From positions 1 to 45,840 of the forward strand of contig JAEUJR010000841.1 of assembly GCA_016793585.1 (NCBI GenBank): 45,840 nt of DNA, written 5' to 3'. Shown here piece by piece: positions 1-9,240 of the stretch; position 1 is the first letter of the stretch; each line of letters starts with the position of its first letter. Position numbers and translations under genes: made by a program. The notes below the pieces were generated by a model. That model had not been told where the DNA came from, ran no database searches, and saw nothing but the letters and a program-made list of their open reading frames with translations. The DNA comes from Archangium sp. Lineage in GTDB: Bacteria; Myxococcota; Myxococcia; Myxococcales; Myxococcaceae.

Positions 1-1
1 C

Positions 2-178
2 ACCGGCGCGAAGAAGAAGGCGCAGAAGACGAAGATGACGCTGAGCCCGCGCGCCGAAGCGCTGGTCACCTGGCTCGATGACGACCGCGCGATGGTGACG
101 TTGTCGCCTTCGAAGCTCGCGAGTCAGCGGTTGCCGTTCACCGCGCTGGTGCGGGAGTGGGTCTCGCAGCTCAGCTGA
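2..178 (+). CDS. 3' end of an unidentified protein (partial)
   Basis: Only the last 58 codons lie in the window; the frame is open from base 2 to a TGA at 176-178. The fragment begins with a Lys-rich stretch and ends in a mixed charged/hydrophobic tail (ending REWVSQLS). Third positions are strongly G/C, as in neighbouring genes, which supports real coding. It abuts the convergent gene at 179 with no gap. The product cannot be identified from this fragment. Confidence 0.7.
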   Translation, partial: TGAKKKAQKTKMTLSPRAEALVTWLDDDRAMVTLSPSKLASQRLPFTALVREWVSQLS

Positions 179-1654
179 TCAGGGCAAACGCCACGCGTAG
201 TTCGGGTCAGCTCGACAGGGACTGTCGGGGATCTTCACCAGCACGAAGTTCTTGTCCTCAGCGATGGGCGGCAGCGAGTTGCCCTTCGGCAGAATGGCGT
301 AGTTGCACGTGCCGGCCTGGGAGCAGTCGTACGGCCAGCCCGGCGAGAAGAGCGGCGCCTTCGTGTGCAGGTAGGTCGACCCACCCATCCACGCGGGGTG
401 CACGGGCGTGAAGAGCCCGCACAAGTCCTTCTGCTGCGACGCGACGAGCATCAGCCGGTTGATGGGCCCGTTGTCGTCCCACGCGCTGTCATCGTCGCGG
501 CCCGGGTACTGGCCGAGCTGACCGAACGTCAGCGAGCCGTGCGTCGCCGCCGACTGGAGTGACGCGAGCACCGCCGCGCCCATGCCGACCTGCCGCACGC
601 GCTCGATGGAGAGCCCGGTGAGCCCCACGCCGACGAGCGCCGCCAGCATCGGGAGCATCGGCAGAATGAACCGGTACTCCTTGTGCGGCGACGCCGAGTG
701 CAGCGCGAAGAAGAGCAGGGCGATGGCGATGAGCGCCGGCGCGCGCCGCAGTGAGAGCACCAGCCCGCCCACGAGCACGACGGTGATGAAGGGCATCGAC
801 GTCCACAGCCGCTGCGCGAAGAAGTACCAGGGCGCGACTCCCCAGCCCGCCGCCCTGCCCTCGATGAGGTTGAAGCGCAGGTACACGACCGCCGAGTGAA
901 ACCAGCCGCCCGCCATCACCTTCGGCGCGTGGCTCCAGGTGAAGGCGTCGAGCGCTCCGAAGAGGAAGGCCCAGATGCCGAGCACTGCCGCGACGTCGCG
1001 CAGCGCCCTCCATTGCCGCCGCGTCGAGAGCACGCCGACGATGGCGACGCAGACGACGGCCGACTGAAGGCGGAAGAGCACCGCCAGCCCGAGCAGCGAC
1101 GCGCCCAGCCAGAGCAGCCGTCGCGCCTGCACCGAGGGGGGCGCTCCAAAGGCGCGCTCGACGAGTGACGAATCGAGCACGAGCGACAGGCCCCAGACGA
1201 TGGGCAGCACCGTTGCGTTCTCGCTCATCGCCCGCGGCGCGAAGTACAGCACCGGCGCGGCGAGGCTGAAGATCGACGCGCACGCTGCGGCGGGCAGTTC
1301 ATCCGCTCCGACGGCTCGCGCGAGCCGATACGTGCCCAGCGCCGTGCCACTCGACAGGAGGATGAACACCACCTTCACCGCCGCGATGTACTGCGCCGGC
1401 TGATCAGCGCCGACGATGGCGCAGACCTTCAGAATCAACGCGACGAGCCCCGGCAGCGCCCAGTTGCGCGCACCGTCGACGAACTCCCAGGGAATGAGGC
1501 CGTGGCCAAAGACCAACGCGTGCGCAGGCTCGAACGACTGGTAGATCTCGTCGGGCCAGAAGATGCCGTGGTCGCCGAGCAGCCCGAGCCGAAGCACCAG
1601 ACCAAGCGCGAGCGGCACGTACAGCAGCAGCTGCGCAGAGCGGTTCTTCGGCAT
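179..1654 (-). CDS. GT22 (ALG9/PIG-B)-like polytopic mannosyltransferase
   Basis: 491-aa multi-pass membrane protein with about 9-11 hydrophobic segments. Two GT22 signatures are visible: near the N-terminus, between TM1 and TM2, WPDEIYQSFEPAH, which resembles the DE-x-FQ-x-x-E-x-x-H loop holding the catalytic Asp in ALG9/ALG12/PIG-B enzymes; and near the middle HKEYRFILP, matching the family HKExRFLxP motif. By family knowledge such enzymes move a sugar, usually mannose, from a polyprenyl-phosphate donor to a glycolipid outside the cytoplasm; donor and acceptor here are unknown. I chose the ATG at 1654; a TTG at 1717 would add 21 polar residues before TM1 without a convincing ribosome-binding site. 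The C-terminal ~110 residues look extracytoplasmic and contain several Cys. It could also be annotated as a GT39/GT83-like family member. Confidence 0.7.
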   Translation of the reverse strand: MPKNRSAQLLLYVPLALGLVLRLGLLGDHGIFWPDEIYQSFEPAHALVFGHGLIPWEFVDGARNWALPGLVALILKVCAIVGADQPAQYIAAVKVVFILLSSGTALGTYRLARAVGADELPAAACASIFSLAAPVLYFAPRAMSENATVLPIVWGLSLVLDSSLVERAFGAPPSVQARRLLWLGASLLGLAVLFRLQSAVVCVAIVGVLSTRRQWRALRDVAAVLGIWAFLFGALDAFTWSHAPKVMAGGWFHSAVVYLRFNLIEGRAAGWGVAPWYFFAQRLWTSMPFITVVLVGGLVLSLRRAPALIAIALLFFALHSASPHKEYRFILPMLPMLAALVGVGLTGLSIERVRQVGMGAAVLASLQSAATHGSLTFGQLGQYPGRDDDSAWDDNGPINRLMLVASQQKDLCGLFTPVHPAWMGGSTYLHTKAPLFSPGWPYDCSQAGTCNYAILPKGNSLPPIAEDKNFVLVKIPDSPCRADPNYAWRLP

Positions 1655-1778
1655 TCCCCGAGCCGTGTACCTCGCTGATCGGCGCTTGCCCACATCTGCC
1701 CACGCTCGCGATTCCAAGGGTCTCAGGAAACATGCGGGTGAGGAGGGTCAGCGGAACAACTGCACGGTTTCACTCGCC

Positions 1779-1789
1779 GATGACTCATC
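1779..1789. promoter_or_regulatory. 11-bp perfect palindrome upstream of the 1820 gene
   Basis: GATGACTCATC reads the same on both strands around a central C and lies 30 bp before the ATG at 1820. The position fits an operator or promoter-overlapping site, but short palindromes arise by chance and no second copy was noticed. Confidence 0.2.
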
Positions 1790-1819
1790 ATTCGTCGCTC
1801 CTGACTTGAGGACCTCGCC

Positions 1820-3424
1820 ATGACCGTTCGCCGCCTCGACACGCCGAAGCCGCCGCCGCCGCCCAAACCCGTGAAGGCCAAAGCCACACTCGCCGCCACC
1901 GCCAGCGCGAGTGGAACGGTGCGCGCTGGCATCTCTGCGAGCGGGTTTGCTGCCGCCGCGAAGTCTCCCGTCGCCCTCGCCGCGCCGGTCGCTCACACCC
2001 TGCTCGATGGCGCGCTCGCGGTCGCGAATCACCGCGCGACGGAAGCGATTGGCCTGGCGCGGAGTCTGCTGGGCGGCGCGAAGGATCTCATCAGCGGCGC
2101 CGCGAACATCGCCGAGAAGGCGGGCTCGGGCGTTCGCGACACGCTGCGCACGCTCCTCTCGGACCCCGGGGCCGCCGCCGAGAAGCCCATCGACCGCGCG
2201 AACCTGACCGGCCTCGACAAGGCCGTCGTCAACGCGATGGGCCTGGACCGCATGACGCCGGGCCAGAAGACCTCGGTGCAGATCAGCGCGAACGCCGAGC
2301 TCGCCGCGGTGCTCGGGGTCGACGTGGGCGCGAAGGTGCAGGTCAGCATCGAGCGCAGCACCGACGACCCGAACAAGTTCAAGGTGAGCATCGGTGGCGG
2401 CGGGTCGGTCGCGGGCAAGGTGACGGGTGACACGGCGGGCGCCGAGGCGAACGCAGCCCTGTCGGTCGAAGGCACGGCGGGCGTCGAGCTCACCATCGAC
2501 CTCTCGAAGAAGGGCGCAGCGACCGAGCTCGCGGCGTTCGGTCTGCAGACGGGCGCGATGGCTGGCATCGCCTCGCTGCCCGGCGTCGGGCCCGCGGCGG
2601 CGTCCTTCCTCACTGGCATTCAGGAGCTGCCCGGCGTGAACCTGCCCGGCGAGCCCATCGACTTCGTGCGCAAACACGTCGCGGCGGTCGAGGTCGGCGT
2701 CGGCGGAAAGCTCACCGGCATTCTGGGCGGCACGCTGGGGCCCGGCGTCGAAGGGCAGGTCGCTCCGTACTTGAAGGGCGGCGGCCGCATCGAGTTCAAC
2801 GACAACGGCACGCTGACGCTGAAGGGCACCGTCGCTGGCGGCGTGGAAGGCGAAGTGAAGGGCGCGGTCGGCGGTGGTGGCGTGCAGGGCGCGATTCGGC
2901 TCGCGGGTGGGCAGGCCGAGGTCGCGTTCGAGCGCAGCCTCGTGTTGCAGCCGGGCAAGCCGCCGAAGGTGTTGTCAGAGGGCTACAAGGCGACCATCAC
3001 GCTGCAGGGTGACGTCGGCACGCGCGGAGGCCAGGTGAAGCTCGAGGTCGGCGTCGATCAGCTGCCTCCCGCGATTCAGGAGCGCGTGCTCGGCGCCCTC
3101 GCGCGAGGTGACACCGCGAAGGCCCGCGCGCTCATCGGTGAGGCGGTCGACAAGGGGCAGGTGACGGCCTCCATCGGCGTCACGTCGATCACCAACGTGT
3201 CGGGCGAGCTGCAGGTCAAGCCGATGGCGGCGGGTACGGGAGGGGGCGTCACCATCGGTGGCCAGCTCACCAACGAGGTGCCGGTCGCGAACGGCTCGGT
3301 CACCGTCACGTCGAAGGGCATCACGCTCAAGGCGTCGGCGTTCGGCTATCCCGCGGGCACCGAGCTCACGTGGCAGCAGGTGCGAGACCTGACGAAGAAG
3401 CTGCCGCCCGTCGTGCAGCACTGA
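1820..3424 (+). CDS. Large repetitive Gly/Ala/Val-rich protein of unknown function
   Basis: 534 aa, not recognised. The first ~20 residues are Pro/Lys-rich with a run of prolines, followed by an Ala-rich segment; there is no signal peptide or lipobox. From about residue 150 the protein consists of alternating Gly and Val/Thr/Ile stretches (for example VSIGGGGSVAGKVTG and VGGKLTGILGG), suggesting successive beta-hairpins, broken by a helical segment near 240-290. Codon usage matches its neighbours. The ATG follows GAGGA at a suitable distance. The signal-less Pro-rich N-terminus resembles those of the hydrolase at 11956 and the metalloprotease at 35588, so export by a route other than Sec, or an intracellular structural role, are both possible. 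Confidence 0.75.
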   Translation: MTVRRLDTPKPPPPPKPVKAKATLAATASASGTVRAGISASGFAAAAKSPVALAAPVAHTLLDGALAVANHRATEAIGLARSLLGGAKDLISGAANIAEKAGSGVRDTLRTLLSDPGAAAEKPIDRANLTGLDKAVVNAMGLDRMTPGQKTSVQISANAELAAVLGVDVGAKVQVSIERSTDDPNKFKVSIGGGGSVAGKVTGDTAGAEANAALSVEGTAGVELTIDLSKKGAATELAAFGLQTGAMAGIASLPGVGPAAASFLTGIQELPGVNLPGEPIDFVRKHVAAVEVGVGGKLTGILGGTLGPGVEGQVAPYLKGGGRIEFNDNGTLTLKGTVAGGVEGEVKGAVGGGGVQGAIRLAGGQAEVAFERSLVLQPGKPPKVLSEGYKATITLQGDVGTRGGQVKLEVGVDQLPPAIQERVLGALARGDTAKARALIGEAVDKGQVTASIGVTSITNVSGELQVKPMAAGTGGGVTIGGQLTNEVPVANGSVTVTSKGITLKASAFGYPAGTELTWQQVRDLTKKLPPVVQH

Positions 3425-3434
3425 TCGCTTCGGC

Positions 3435-4019
3435 TCATTCAAAGTCCCACGTGCACTCGCTGCCGTGGGGAACGCATGGGCCGACCAGGCGCAGCTTCTC
3501 GGTCGTCACGGGCGAAGCGCCGGGCGGCCCGTCAGCCTCGAGCACTCGCGTCTCGAGCCGGTAGCGCCGCGGCCCCGTGACGGTGAAGGGGTGCTCCTGT
3601 CGCTCGGCGTGCTCGCGCGTGACGTGAAGCCCCGAGGCGGGCGTGAGCACGAGCGCGTCACCTTCACGGCTCCAGCGGCCCGCTTCGCGCACGAGCTTCT
3701 TCGACGCGTTCATGCCGCTCCCCGAGGCCTCGACGGTGGTGAGGCGATAGGTGTCTTTCTCGAGCACCAGCTCGACGACGCTGCCCGGCGGCCACTTCTC
3801 ACCGAGCGTTCCATCGGAGCTCGCCTCGACGCCTGTGAAGCCGCCCGTGCGCTGCTGCCACGTACCCTCGAGCGCGCCATCGAAGCCGCTTTGAACGCTG
3901 GCGCGCGTGGGCACCGGAGCGACGGTCGCCTCGCCGAGGCGCAACATGAAGAAGGCGACACCACCCGCGACGAGACAGGCGGCGACCAGCACTCCTGCGA
4001 CGATGAGCACGATGGGCAT
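3435..4019 (-). CDS. Membrane-anchored lipocalin-like small protein
   Basis: 194 aa with an N-terminal TM/signal-anchor (residues ~2-25, Val/Ala/Leu-rich) and a soluble domain. That domain has a GTW motif, then a Tyr-Arg-Leu strand, then GRWSREGDALVLTP, a pattern common in lipocalin-like or NlpE/META-like envelope domains. The ATG at 4019 starts directly at the hydrophobic helix; longer in-frame extensions upstream are polar and unlike coding sequence. It lies 28 bp downstream of nei on the same strand and may be co-transcribed. The function is unknown. Confidence 0.65.
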   Translation of the reverse strand: MPIVLIVAGVLVAACLVAGGVAFFMLRLGEATVAPVPTRASVQSGFDGALEGTWQQRTGGFTGVEASSDGTLGEKWPPGSVVELVLEKDTYRLTTVEASGSGMNASKKLVREAGRWSREGDALVLTPASGLHVTREHAERQEHPFTVTGPRRYRLETRVLEADGPPGASPVTTEKLRLVGPCVPHGSECTWDFE

Positions 4020-4047
4020 GGCGTTCTTCAAGCCGGTGCACCGTAGC

Positions 4048-4827
4048 TCAGCGACGCTGACACGACTCACATGCGTACATCGTTCGCGCGGCCAGCTCCC
4101 AGCGTCGAACCGCTTCACCGCAGCGACGACAGAGCCGCTGCCCATAGACCCAGGTGCGTTCGCCCTTCGGCGCCCGCGCGCCCTGGGGATGACCGACCGT
4201 CACGATGCGCCGATCTTTCACGCCGCGCTCGAGCTGCATGCGCAGCGTCTTCCACAGCCTCGTGAAGTCACGTCGCTCGAGCTCGTCACCGCGAATCTCG
4301 GGGTGCAGGCCCGCCACGAACAGGCCCTCGGCGCGGTACACGTTGCCCACGCCGCTCACGATCGACTGGTCGAGCAGCAGCGCGCCGAGCGAACGGCGAG
4401 ACGACGACACGCGCTTCCACACCTCGGCGGCGCTCGCGTCGGCACGCAGCAGATCGGGCCCGAGGCGCGCGTGAATCTCGGCGACGCCCTCGAGGTCGAG
4501 CAGCTCGCACGCCGTCGGCCCGCTCAAGTCGAGGCACACGTCGTCGGTCTCGACGCGCCAACGAATCGCTCCACGTGGTGTTGGTGCGGGTTGGCGTGCG
4601 CGTCGAAAACGGCCGTACAGCCCGAGGTGCACGTGCACGTTCGTGCCCGACGCGAAGCGGTAGAAGAGGTGTTTGCCCCAGGCTTCGACCTGCTCCACGC
4701 GTTGGCCGTCGAGCTCGTTCGCTTCGTCGGCAAAGCGGCCCTGCGGCGAGCTGGAGCGAATGCGCCGCCCCGCGAGCAGCTTTCGGTGGTCGATGGCGAG
4801 CCGATGGAGCGTGTGGCCTTCAGGCAT
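4048..4827 (-). CDS. nei: Endonuclease VIII (Fpg/Nei DNA glycosylase)
   Basis: 259 aa, the usual size for the Fpg/Nei family. The protein starts MPEGHT, giving the catalytic Pro (nucleophile after Met removal) and Glu of the bifunctional glycosylase/AP lyase. A helix-two-turn-helix region is visible at LLLDQSIVSGVGNVYRAE (about residues 148-165). The C-terminus carries a four-Cys zinc finger: CRRC, then CESC about 17 residues on. The MPEGHT rather than MPEGPE start is typical of the Nei2-like branch. The role is excision of oxidised bases in cytoplasmic base-excision repair. Confidence 0.9.
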   Translation of the reverse strand: MPEGHTLHRLAIDHRKLLAGRRIRSSSPQGRFADEANELDGQRVEQVEAWGKHLFYRFASGTNVHVHLGLYGRFRRARQPAPTPRGAIRWRVETDDVCLDLSGPTACELLDLEGVAEIHARLGPDLLRADASAAEVWKRVSSSRRSLGALLLDQSIVSGVGNVYRAEGLFVAGLHPEIRGDELERRDFTRLWKTLRMQLERGVKDRRIVTVGHPQGARAPKGERTWVYGQRLCRRCGEAVRRWELAARTMYACESCQRR

Positions 4828-4867
4828 GGCGCGCTTGCTAACGGCGCGCGCTCCCGGGTGCAGCCGT

Positions 4868-6172
4868 TCAGCTCCAGAGGTCGGCCACCGCGTCGAACAG
4901 GGCGAGGGCCTGATGGGGCAGCGGCAGACCAGCCACCGCGTTGACCGACGGGCTCACCGGCGCGGCGAGCTGTTGGCGCAGCACGGTGACCGCTTCACGT
5001 TGAGCGGCACGAACCGCCGCGCGCTCCGCTTCATCCAGCCCGCTCCACAGCCACTCATGCGTGGCCCACGAGAGCTCTGCGTGGCTCGTCTCGTCCTCTG
5101 CGATTGCCACCATCGCCGCTCGGACCTCTCCATCGTTCGCGTGTGCAGCCTGGTGGTGCGCGACGAGGGCACCGAACGACTCCCGCACACAGCCCTCGAC
5201 GGCGTTGTCGAGCGCGAGTTCGAACCGGGTTCGCAAGGGGCGGGCGTCGACGGAAGGCCCGTGTGGTTCGGCGCCGAAGCGTCGCGCCAGGAGCGCCGTG
5301 CGGCGGGTGTGGTCGATCTCCTCCAGCGCCGCGTGGAGCGCGCCTTCACACAGCGCCGCTGGAGCTCCGAGCCCGCGCAGCTCTTCGAACATTCGCTCGA
5401 AGGCCGGCACCGACGCCGCTTCGAGGTGGGCTGCTTCGGCGAAGAACCGGCCCACCGCCTCGTCACAGCTCACCGCGCCGTCCGTCTCGAGGCCGGGCGG
5501 GCGACGGCCGATGGCGCAGTTCGGGTCGCCGTACTGGATGACCTCCTTGCTCTTCTCGGTCACGTCTCCGTCCGCGCTGACGTTCAGATAGAAGCGCGTC
5601 AACGCCGTGCCCGGGCCGCAGGTGAAGCCTTTCGCGCCGATGACCTCGAACGAGGTGCCGGTCTTCTTCACGCCGCCCTGGTCGACCTGCCCGCACACGA
5701 TGGAGTAGCCCCGAGCGAACGCGAGTAGCGCCGCCTCCTGCGTGGTGTCGATGGTGCCGAAGAGGCCCTTGAGCTCCTCGAAGGTGGTGAGCGCCTTCAC
5801 CTCGTCGCCCCTGGTCGTCGCGAGGTGGTAGTCGACGCACAGCTGCCGGCAGGCCGAGGCGAAGCCCGTCGTCGGCGCCAGCGCGGTGAACGCCGTCTCA
5901 CACGTCGCTTTGTTCACCGCCGTCTTGCAGACCTCTCCGACGGTGCTCACCACGCTCTGGGCCCGGTCTGGACTCATTCCAACGACCCGACGCAGCTGCA
6001 TGACGTCGGGAATCACGGGCGCGTCGATGCCGACGAGTGCGAGCTGCGAGCCGTCGCACGTGGGCGCCGTGTACTGGCTCACGTCGGGGCCGCAGGCCGA
6101 GAGCGCGAGGGGACCAACGACGACTGACTGAAGCGCCCGACGAAACAGAGACCGAAGCGGAACCCTGGGCAT
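4868..6172 (-). CDS. Lipoprotein with C-terminal ferritin-like domain
   Basis: 434 aa. The ATG at 6172 gives a short basic N-terminus, a hydrophobic stretch and the lipobox LALSAC, so an envelope lipoprotein is predicted. The middle (about 30-230) is Cys-containing and unrecognised. The C-terminal ~190 residues form helices with ferritin-like signatures: EAAHLEAASVPAFE, then ALEEIDHTRR, and later AIAEDETSHAELSW. The two E-x-x-H elements (EEIDH and EDETSH) plus extra Glu could bind a di-iron centre. Ferritin-like domains on lipoproteins occur in myxobacteria; whether this one stores iron or is an oxidase is unknown. It is divergent from the 6312 gene across 139 bp. Confidence 0.75.
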   Translation of the reverse strand: MPRVPLRSLFRRALQSVVVGPLALSACGPDVSQYTAPTCDGSQLALVGIDAPVIPDVMQLRRVVGMSPDRAQSVVSTVGEVCKTAVNKATCETAFTALAPTTGFASACRQLCVDYHLATTRGDEVKALTTFEELKGLFGTIDTTQEAALLAFARGYSIVCGQVDQGGVKKTGTSFEVIGAKGFTCGPGTALTRFYLNVSADGDVTEKSKEVIQYGDPNCAIGRRPPGLETDGAVSCDEAVGRFFAEAAHLEAASVPAFERMFEELRGLGAPAALCEGALHAALEEIDHTRRTALLARRFGAEPHGPSVDARPLRTRFELALDNAVEGCVRESFGALVAHHQAAHANDGEVRAAMVAIAEDETSHAELSWATHEWLWSGLDEAERAAVRAAQREAVTVLRQQLAAPVSPSVNAVAGLPLPHQALALFDAVADLWS

Positions 6173-6311
6173 GGAACAGAACAATCTACCATTGGAGTCA
6201 GCGATGCAGGCCAGCCACGCCGCGTGTGGCCGAAGGTCCACTCCGGCTGACAAGCGCCCGAATTCCGAGGCTGAACTTGCTGGCACCGGTCATGAAACGG
6301 CTCCGGCACCC

Positions 6312-7463
6312 ATGTCGCTCTCTGCCCTCGTCTTCGTCCTCGCTGCTGCTGAACCCGTCTCGGTCAACGTCTTGAGCGCCGTCGTGAAGGACCAGCGCAT
6401 CGAAGGCGCGGAGGTGACGCTGCAGAAGAACGGCGCGGCCTCGGTGACTTCGACGACGTCGACATCGGGTGCCGCCACGGTCTCGCCGACCTTCTCGGAC
6501 AAGGACGACGGCGTGCTGCTCATCGTGAAGAAGCCCGGCTATTCGACGCTCGTCGCGCGCTGCCCGTGTCAGGGCATGACGTACGCGCTCTCTCCGGTGA
6601 TGCGCAGCCTCGACGGGCTGCGCGTGGTGTTGAGCTGGGGCCGCTCTCCCGCCGACCTCGACCTGCACGCCGTCTACCCGCGCAACCACGTCTTCTTCAG
6701 CCGCAAGCAGGGCGAGAACGCGAACCTCGACGTCGACGACACCGACTCGTTCGGGCCCGAGACCATCACCATCGAGAAGAAGGCGTTCGGTCAGCCGTAC
6801 CTCTTCGCGGTGCACGACTACACGAACAAGGCCGAGCGCAGCCGCGCGGCGCTGGCCGAGAGCGGCGCGAAGGTGTTCGTCTACATCGGCGAGTCGCTCA
6901 ATCTTCGCTACGAGGTGCCGAAGGCGAAACAGTGCACGTTGTGGACGGTGTTCTCAATCGACGGGCAGGGCGAGCTGCACGACATCAACACGCTGACGCC
7001 GGCCGACGCCGACCCCGAGAGCGAGCTGCGAAACCGGAACAGCGGAGAGCCGACGGTGCGCGTGGCCGAGGTCGCTGCAATCACCGCCGATGCGACGCAG
7101 GTGAACGCCGAAGGAGAGCGCGCGTACCACGACGGCCGCGTGCTCGAGTCGGTCGCCCTCTACCAGCGCGCCATCGAGCTCGCGCCCGACTACGGGCAGG
7201 CGTACTCGAACCTGGGCCTCTCGTTCCGCAAGCTCAACCGCAACGGCGAGGCGCTGTGGGCGAACCGCAAGTCCATCGCGCTCGCGAGCGGCGCCGACGC
7301 CAACGTGGTGCGCGCGAGCAGCTACTACAACATCGCCCGCATCTACGAAGCCGAGGGCCAGTTCGCCGACGCGCTCACGCAGTACGAGCTCGCGAACCGG
7401 GAGCGCCCGATGAAGGTCTACGAAGACGCACGCAAGCGCATGCTCGCGAAGCTGAAGAACTAA
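6312..7463 (+). CDS. Secreted YfaP/DUF2135-like protein with TPR repeats
   Basis: 383 aa. The N-terminus is a short signal peptide (MSLSALVFVLAAAEP). Residues ~15-80 resemble a carboxypeptidase-regulatory/Ig-like beta domain. Residues ~100-170 contain the YfaP/DUF2135 pattern: a Ser-Trp followed by DLDLHAVYP, then DVDDTDSFGPETI, then an AVHDY strand. The C-terminal ~130 residues have TPR-like helices (EGERAYHDGRVLESVALYQR and repeats). An in-frame ATG at 6171 would add 47 polar residues; I prefer 6312 because the signal peptide begins there. It lies 10 bp upstream of the deacetylase and is probably co-transcribed. Confidence 0.75.
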   Translation: MSLSALVFVLAAAEPVSVNVLSAVVKDQRIEGAEVTLQKNGAASVTSTTSTSGAATVSPTFSDKDDGVLLIVKKPGYSTLVARCPCQGMTYALSPVMRSLDGLRVVLSWGRSPADLDLHAVYPRNHVFFSRKQGENANLDVDDTDSFGPETITIEKKAFGQPYLFAVHDYTNKAERSRAALAESGAKVFVYIGESLNLRYEVPKAKQCTLWTVFSIDGQGELHDINTLTPADADPESELRNRNSGEPTVRVAEVAAITADATQVNAEGERAYHDGRVLESVALYQRAIELAPDYGQAYSNLGLSFRKLNRNGEALWANRKSIALASGADANVVRASSYYNIARIYEAEGQFADALTQYELANRERPMKVYEDARKRMLAKLKN

Positions 7464-7473
7464 GGTTCGCGCC

Positions 7474-8547
7474 ATGCACGGGCTCCTCGTGGTGGTGCTG
7501 GCGGTGGCGCCGGTGGCGTGGACGGATCGCGCGGGCTGGCCGCAGCCGGTGTCGACGGTGAAGGACTTCGACCGCGCGTCACGGGCCGAGGTGCTGGTGT
7601 TCGTCGAGGCGCTCGCGGCGTTGCCGCTCGAAGTTCGCAGCAGCTTGCTCGCGCAAGAGGTCGGCCTGAAGCACGGAGACGTGGGCGCGCTCGAGGCGTG
7701 GAAGAAGTCTCGCAAGGCGCTGTTGCTCGAGAACTTTCGTCGTGGGGTCGAGAGCTGCTCCGCCGACGACGTGCTCTGCCCCTCGAAGGCGCCGGAGTCG
7801 TTCGAGACACTCGCCACGCTCGCGACGCCGATGCTCGAGTCGTTGCCTGCCGAGTACGCGACCTGGCGCACGGGAGCTCGCCAGTTTCACGCCGCGCACG
7901 TGCGGGAGTTGGCCCGCCTCGCCATGCTGTCGTCGACCGTGTCGAGTGAGATTGCGCGGCTCGACGACTCCGAGGTGACGGGAGAGACGTTCGGCGATCG
8001 CGAGTTCCTGCTCACGTTCGACGACGGGCCGACGGGCGCTGCGGGCGAGACCGACGCGCTGCTCCCGGTCCTGAAGTCGCTCGACCAGCACGCGGTGTTC
8101 TTCGTGGTCGGAGACGCGATGCACGCGCGCAAGCCGGCGAAGGCGCTCTACGACGGGCAGTGTGTGGGCTCTCACGGCAGCTCGCACGCGAGTCACGTGA
8201 CGTCGCAGAAGGTGGCCGCGCAGCTCGACGCGTGGAACGCCGAGCTCGCGTCGTCGATGGGCCCGGTGCGCTGGTTCCGGCCTCCGTACGGGCAACGCAC
8301 GCTGCGACAGACGCAGGCGCTCGCGAAGCAGGGCATCGGTGTGATGCTGTGGAACATGGACTCGCAGGACTGGCAGGCGCCGAAGAACACCGCGCTGGTC
8401 GAAGGGCGCGTGCTCACGCTCATGCTGTTGTGGCGCCGCGGCGTGGTGCTGTTTCACGACGTGCACCCGGTCGCGCGGAAGACGGTGCCGGGCGTGGTGA
8501 ACGCGCTCTCGAAGTCGGTGACGTGGCGCGATTGCCAGAAGCTGTAG
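7474..8547 (+). CDS. Secreted polysaccharide deacetylase (NodB fold)
   Basis: 357 aa with a signal peptide (first ~20 residues). The NodB domain is in the C-terminal half: TFDDGP with D183/D184, the metal-binding pair H234/H238 in SHGSSH, RPPYG, a Trp/Asp segment DSQDW and LFHDVHP. All five classical CE4 motifs are present, so it should be an active metal-dependent deacetylase acting on N- or O-acetylated envelope glycans outside the cytoplasm. The N-terminal ~160 residues are helical and unrecognised. It is 10 bp downstream of the YfaP-like gene and its TAG touches the convergent gene at 8548. Confidence 0.88.
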   Translation: MHGLLVVVLAVAPVAWTDRAGWPQPVSTVKDFDRASRAEVLVFVEALAALPLEVRSSLLAQEVGLKHGDVGALEAWKKSRKALLLENFRRGVESCSADDVLCPSKAPESFETLATLATPMLESLPAEYATWRTGARQFHAAHVRELARLAMLSSTVSSEIARLDDSEVTGETFGDREFLLTFDDGPTGAAGETDALLPVLKSLDQHAVFFVVGDAMHARKPAKALYDGQCVGSHGSSHASHVTSQKVAAQLDAWNAELASSMGPVRWFRPPYGQRTLRQTQALAKQGIGVMLWNMDSQDWQAPKNTALVEGRVLTLMLLWRRGVVLFHDVHPVARKTVPGVVNALSKSVTWRDCQKL

Positions 8548-9156
8548 TCACTCCTTCTTGCGAAGTTCGACGCGGCCCTTGTTCGTCACGTCTGCTTTGA
8601 GCGGACTCGCGCGATGCAGCCAGGTCGTCACCGCCACGAACTCTGACAGCCTGCGCTTCGAGGTGTCGGAGTCGGGGCTCCATCGCACGACGACCTGGTA
8701 CTTCCCCTCGGTGACGCGCTCGAGGATGTACTCAGAGCCGTCGAGTCCGCGGGTCGGGTCCTGGGTCGACTGCCTCTCGAAGTTCAGCTTCGCGAACAGC
8801 TGCTCGAACGAAGCGACCGCTCCCTCCTTCAGTGGAGTGACGCCCCTCTCGACGAGCTTGCCCGGCTCATAGCCGCCCTGACCGTCGAGCCGCTTCCCTT
8901 CGATGGTCGCCTTCCCGTCGAGCACGGTGAGTCGCACGACCACGGGGTTGCCCCACGTCGGCAGAATCGTCAGGCGATAGACCGTGCCCTTCGTGGTGCC
9001 TGCAACGGTGTGGAGCGGCTGCTCCTCCATCGCGCGCAGCGCCTTGCCGTACCACGCCTCTTCGAAGCTCGAGATGCCGCGCTTCTCGTCGATGGGAAAG
9101 AAGTTCGCCGACGACTGCGAGAGCACCAGACACAGCACGAGTCCGAACGCGGTCAT
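8548..9156 (-). CDS. Secreted protein of unknown function
   Basis: 202 aa from the ATG at 9156. A short signal peptide (MTAFGLVLCLVLSQSSA) is followed by a soluble, mostly beta-strand domain with alternating charged and hydrophobic residues. No family was recognised. The frame stays open upstream to 9396, but that segment overlaps the promoter and start of the divergent CotH gene. It ends immediately against the stop codon of the deacetylase. Confidence 0.65.
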   Translation of the reverse strand: MTAFGLVLCLVLSQSSANFFPIDEKRGISSFEEAWYGKALRAMEEQPLHTVAGTTKGTVYRLTILPTWGNPVVVRLTVLDGKATIEGKRLDGQGGYEPGKLVERGVTPLKEGAVASFEQLFAKLNFERQSTQDPTRGLDGSEYILERVTEGKYQVVVRWSPDSDTSKRRLSEFVAVTTWLHRASPLKADVTNKGRVELRKKE

Positions 9157-9240
9157 GGCTTCATGATGCCCGCGACAGCCAGACGACTGAAGGTCGTGCT
9201 TTCTGTTTTTCAGCGCTGCGGTGTCTGATGACCACCAACC

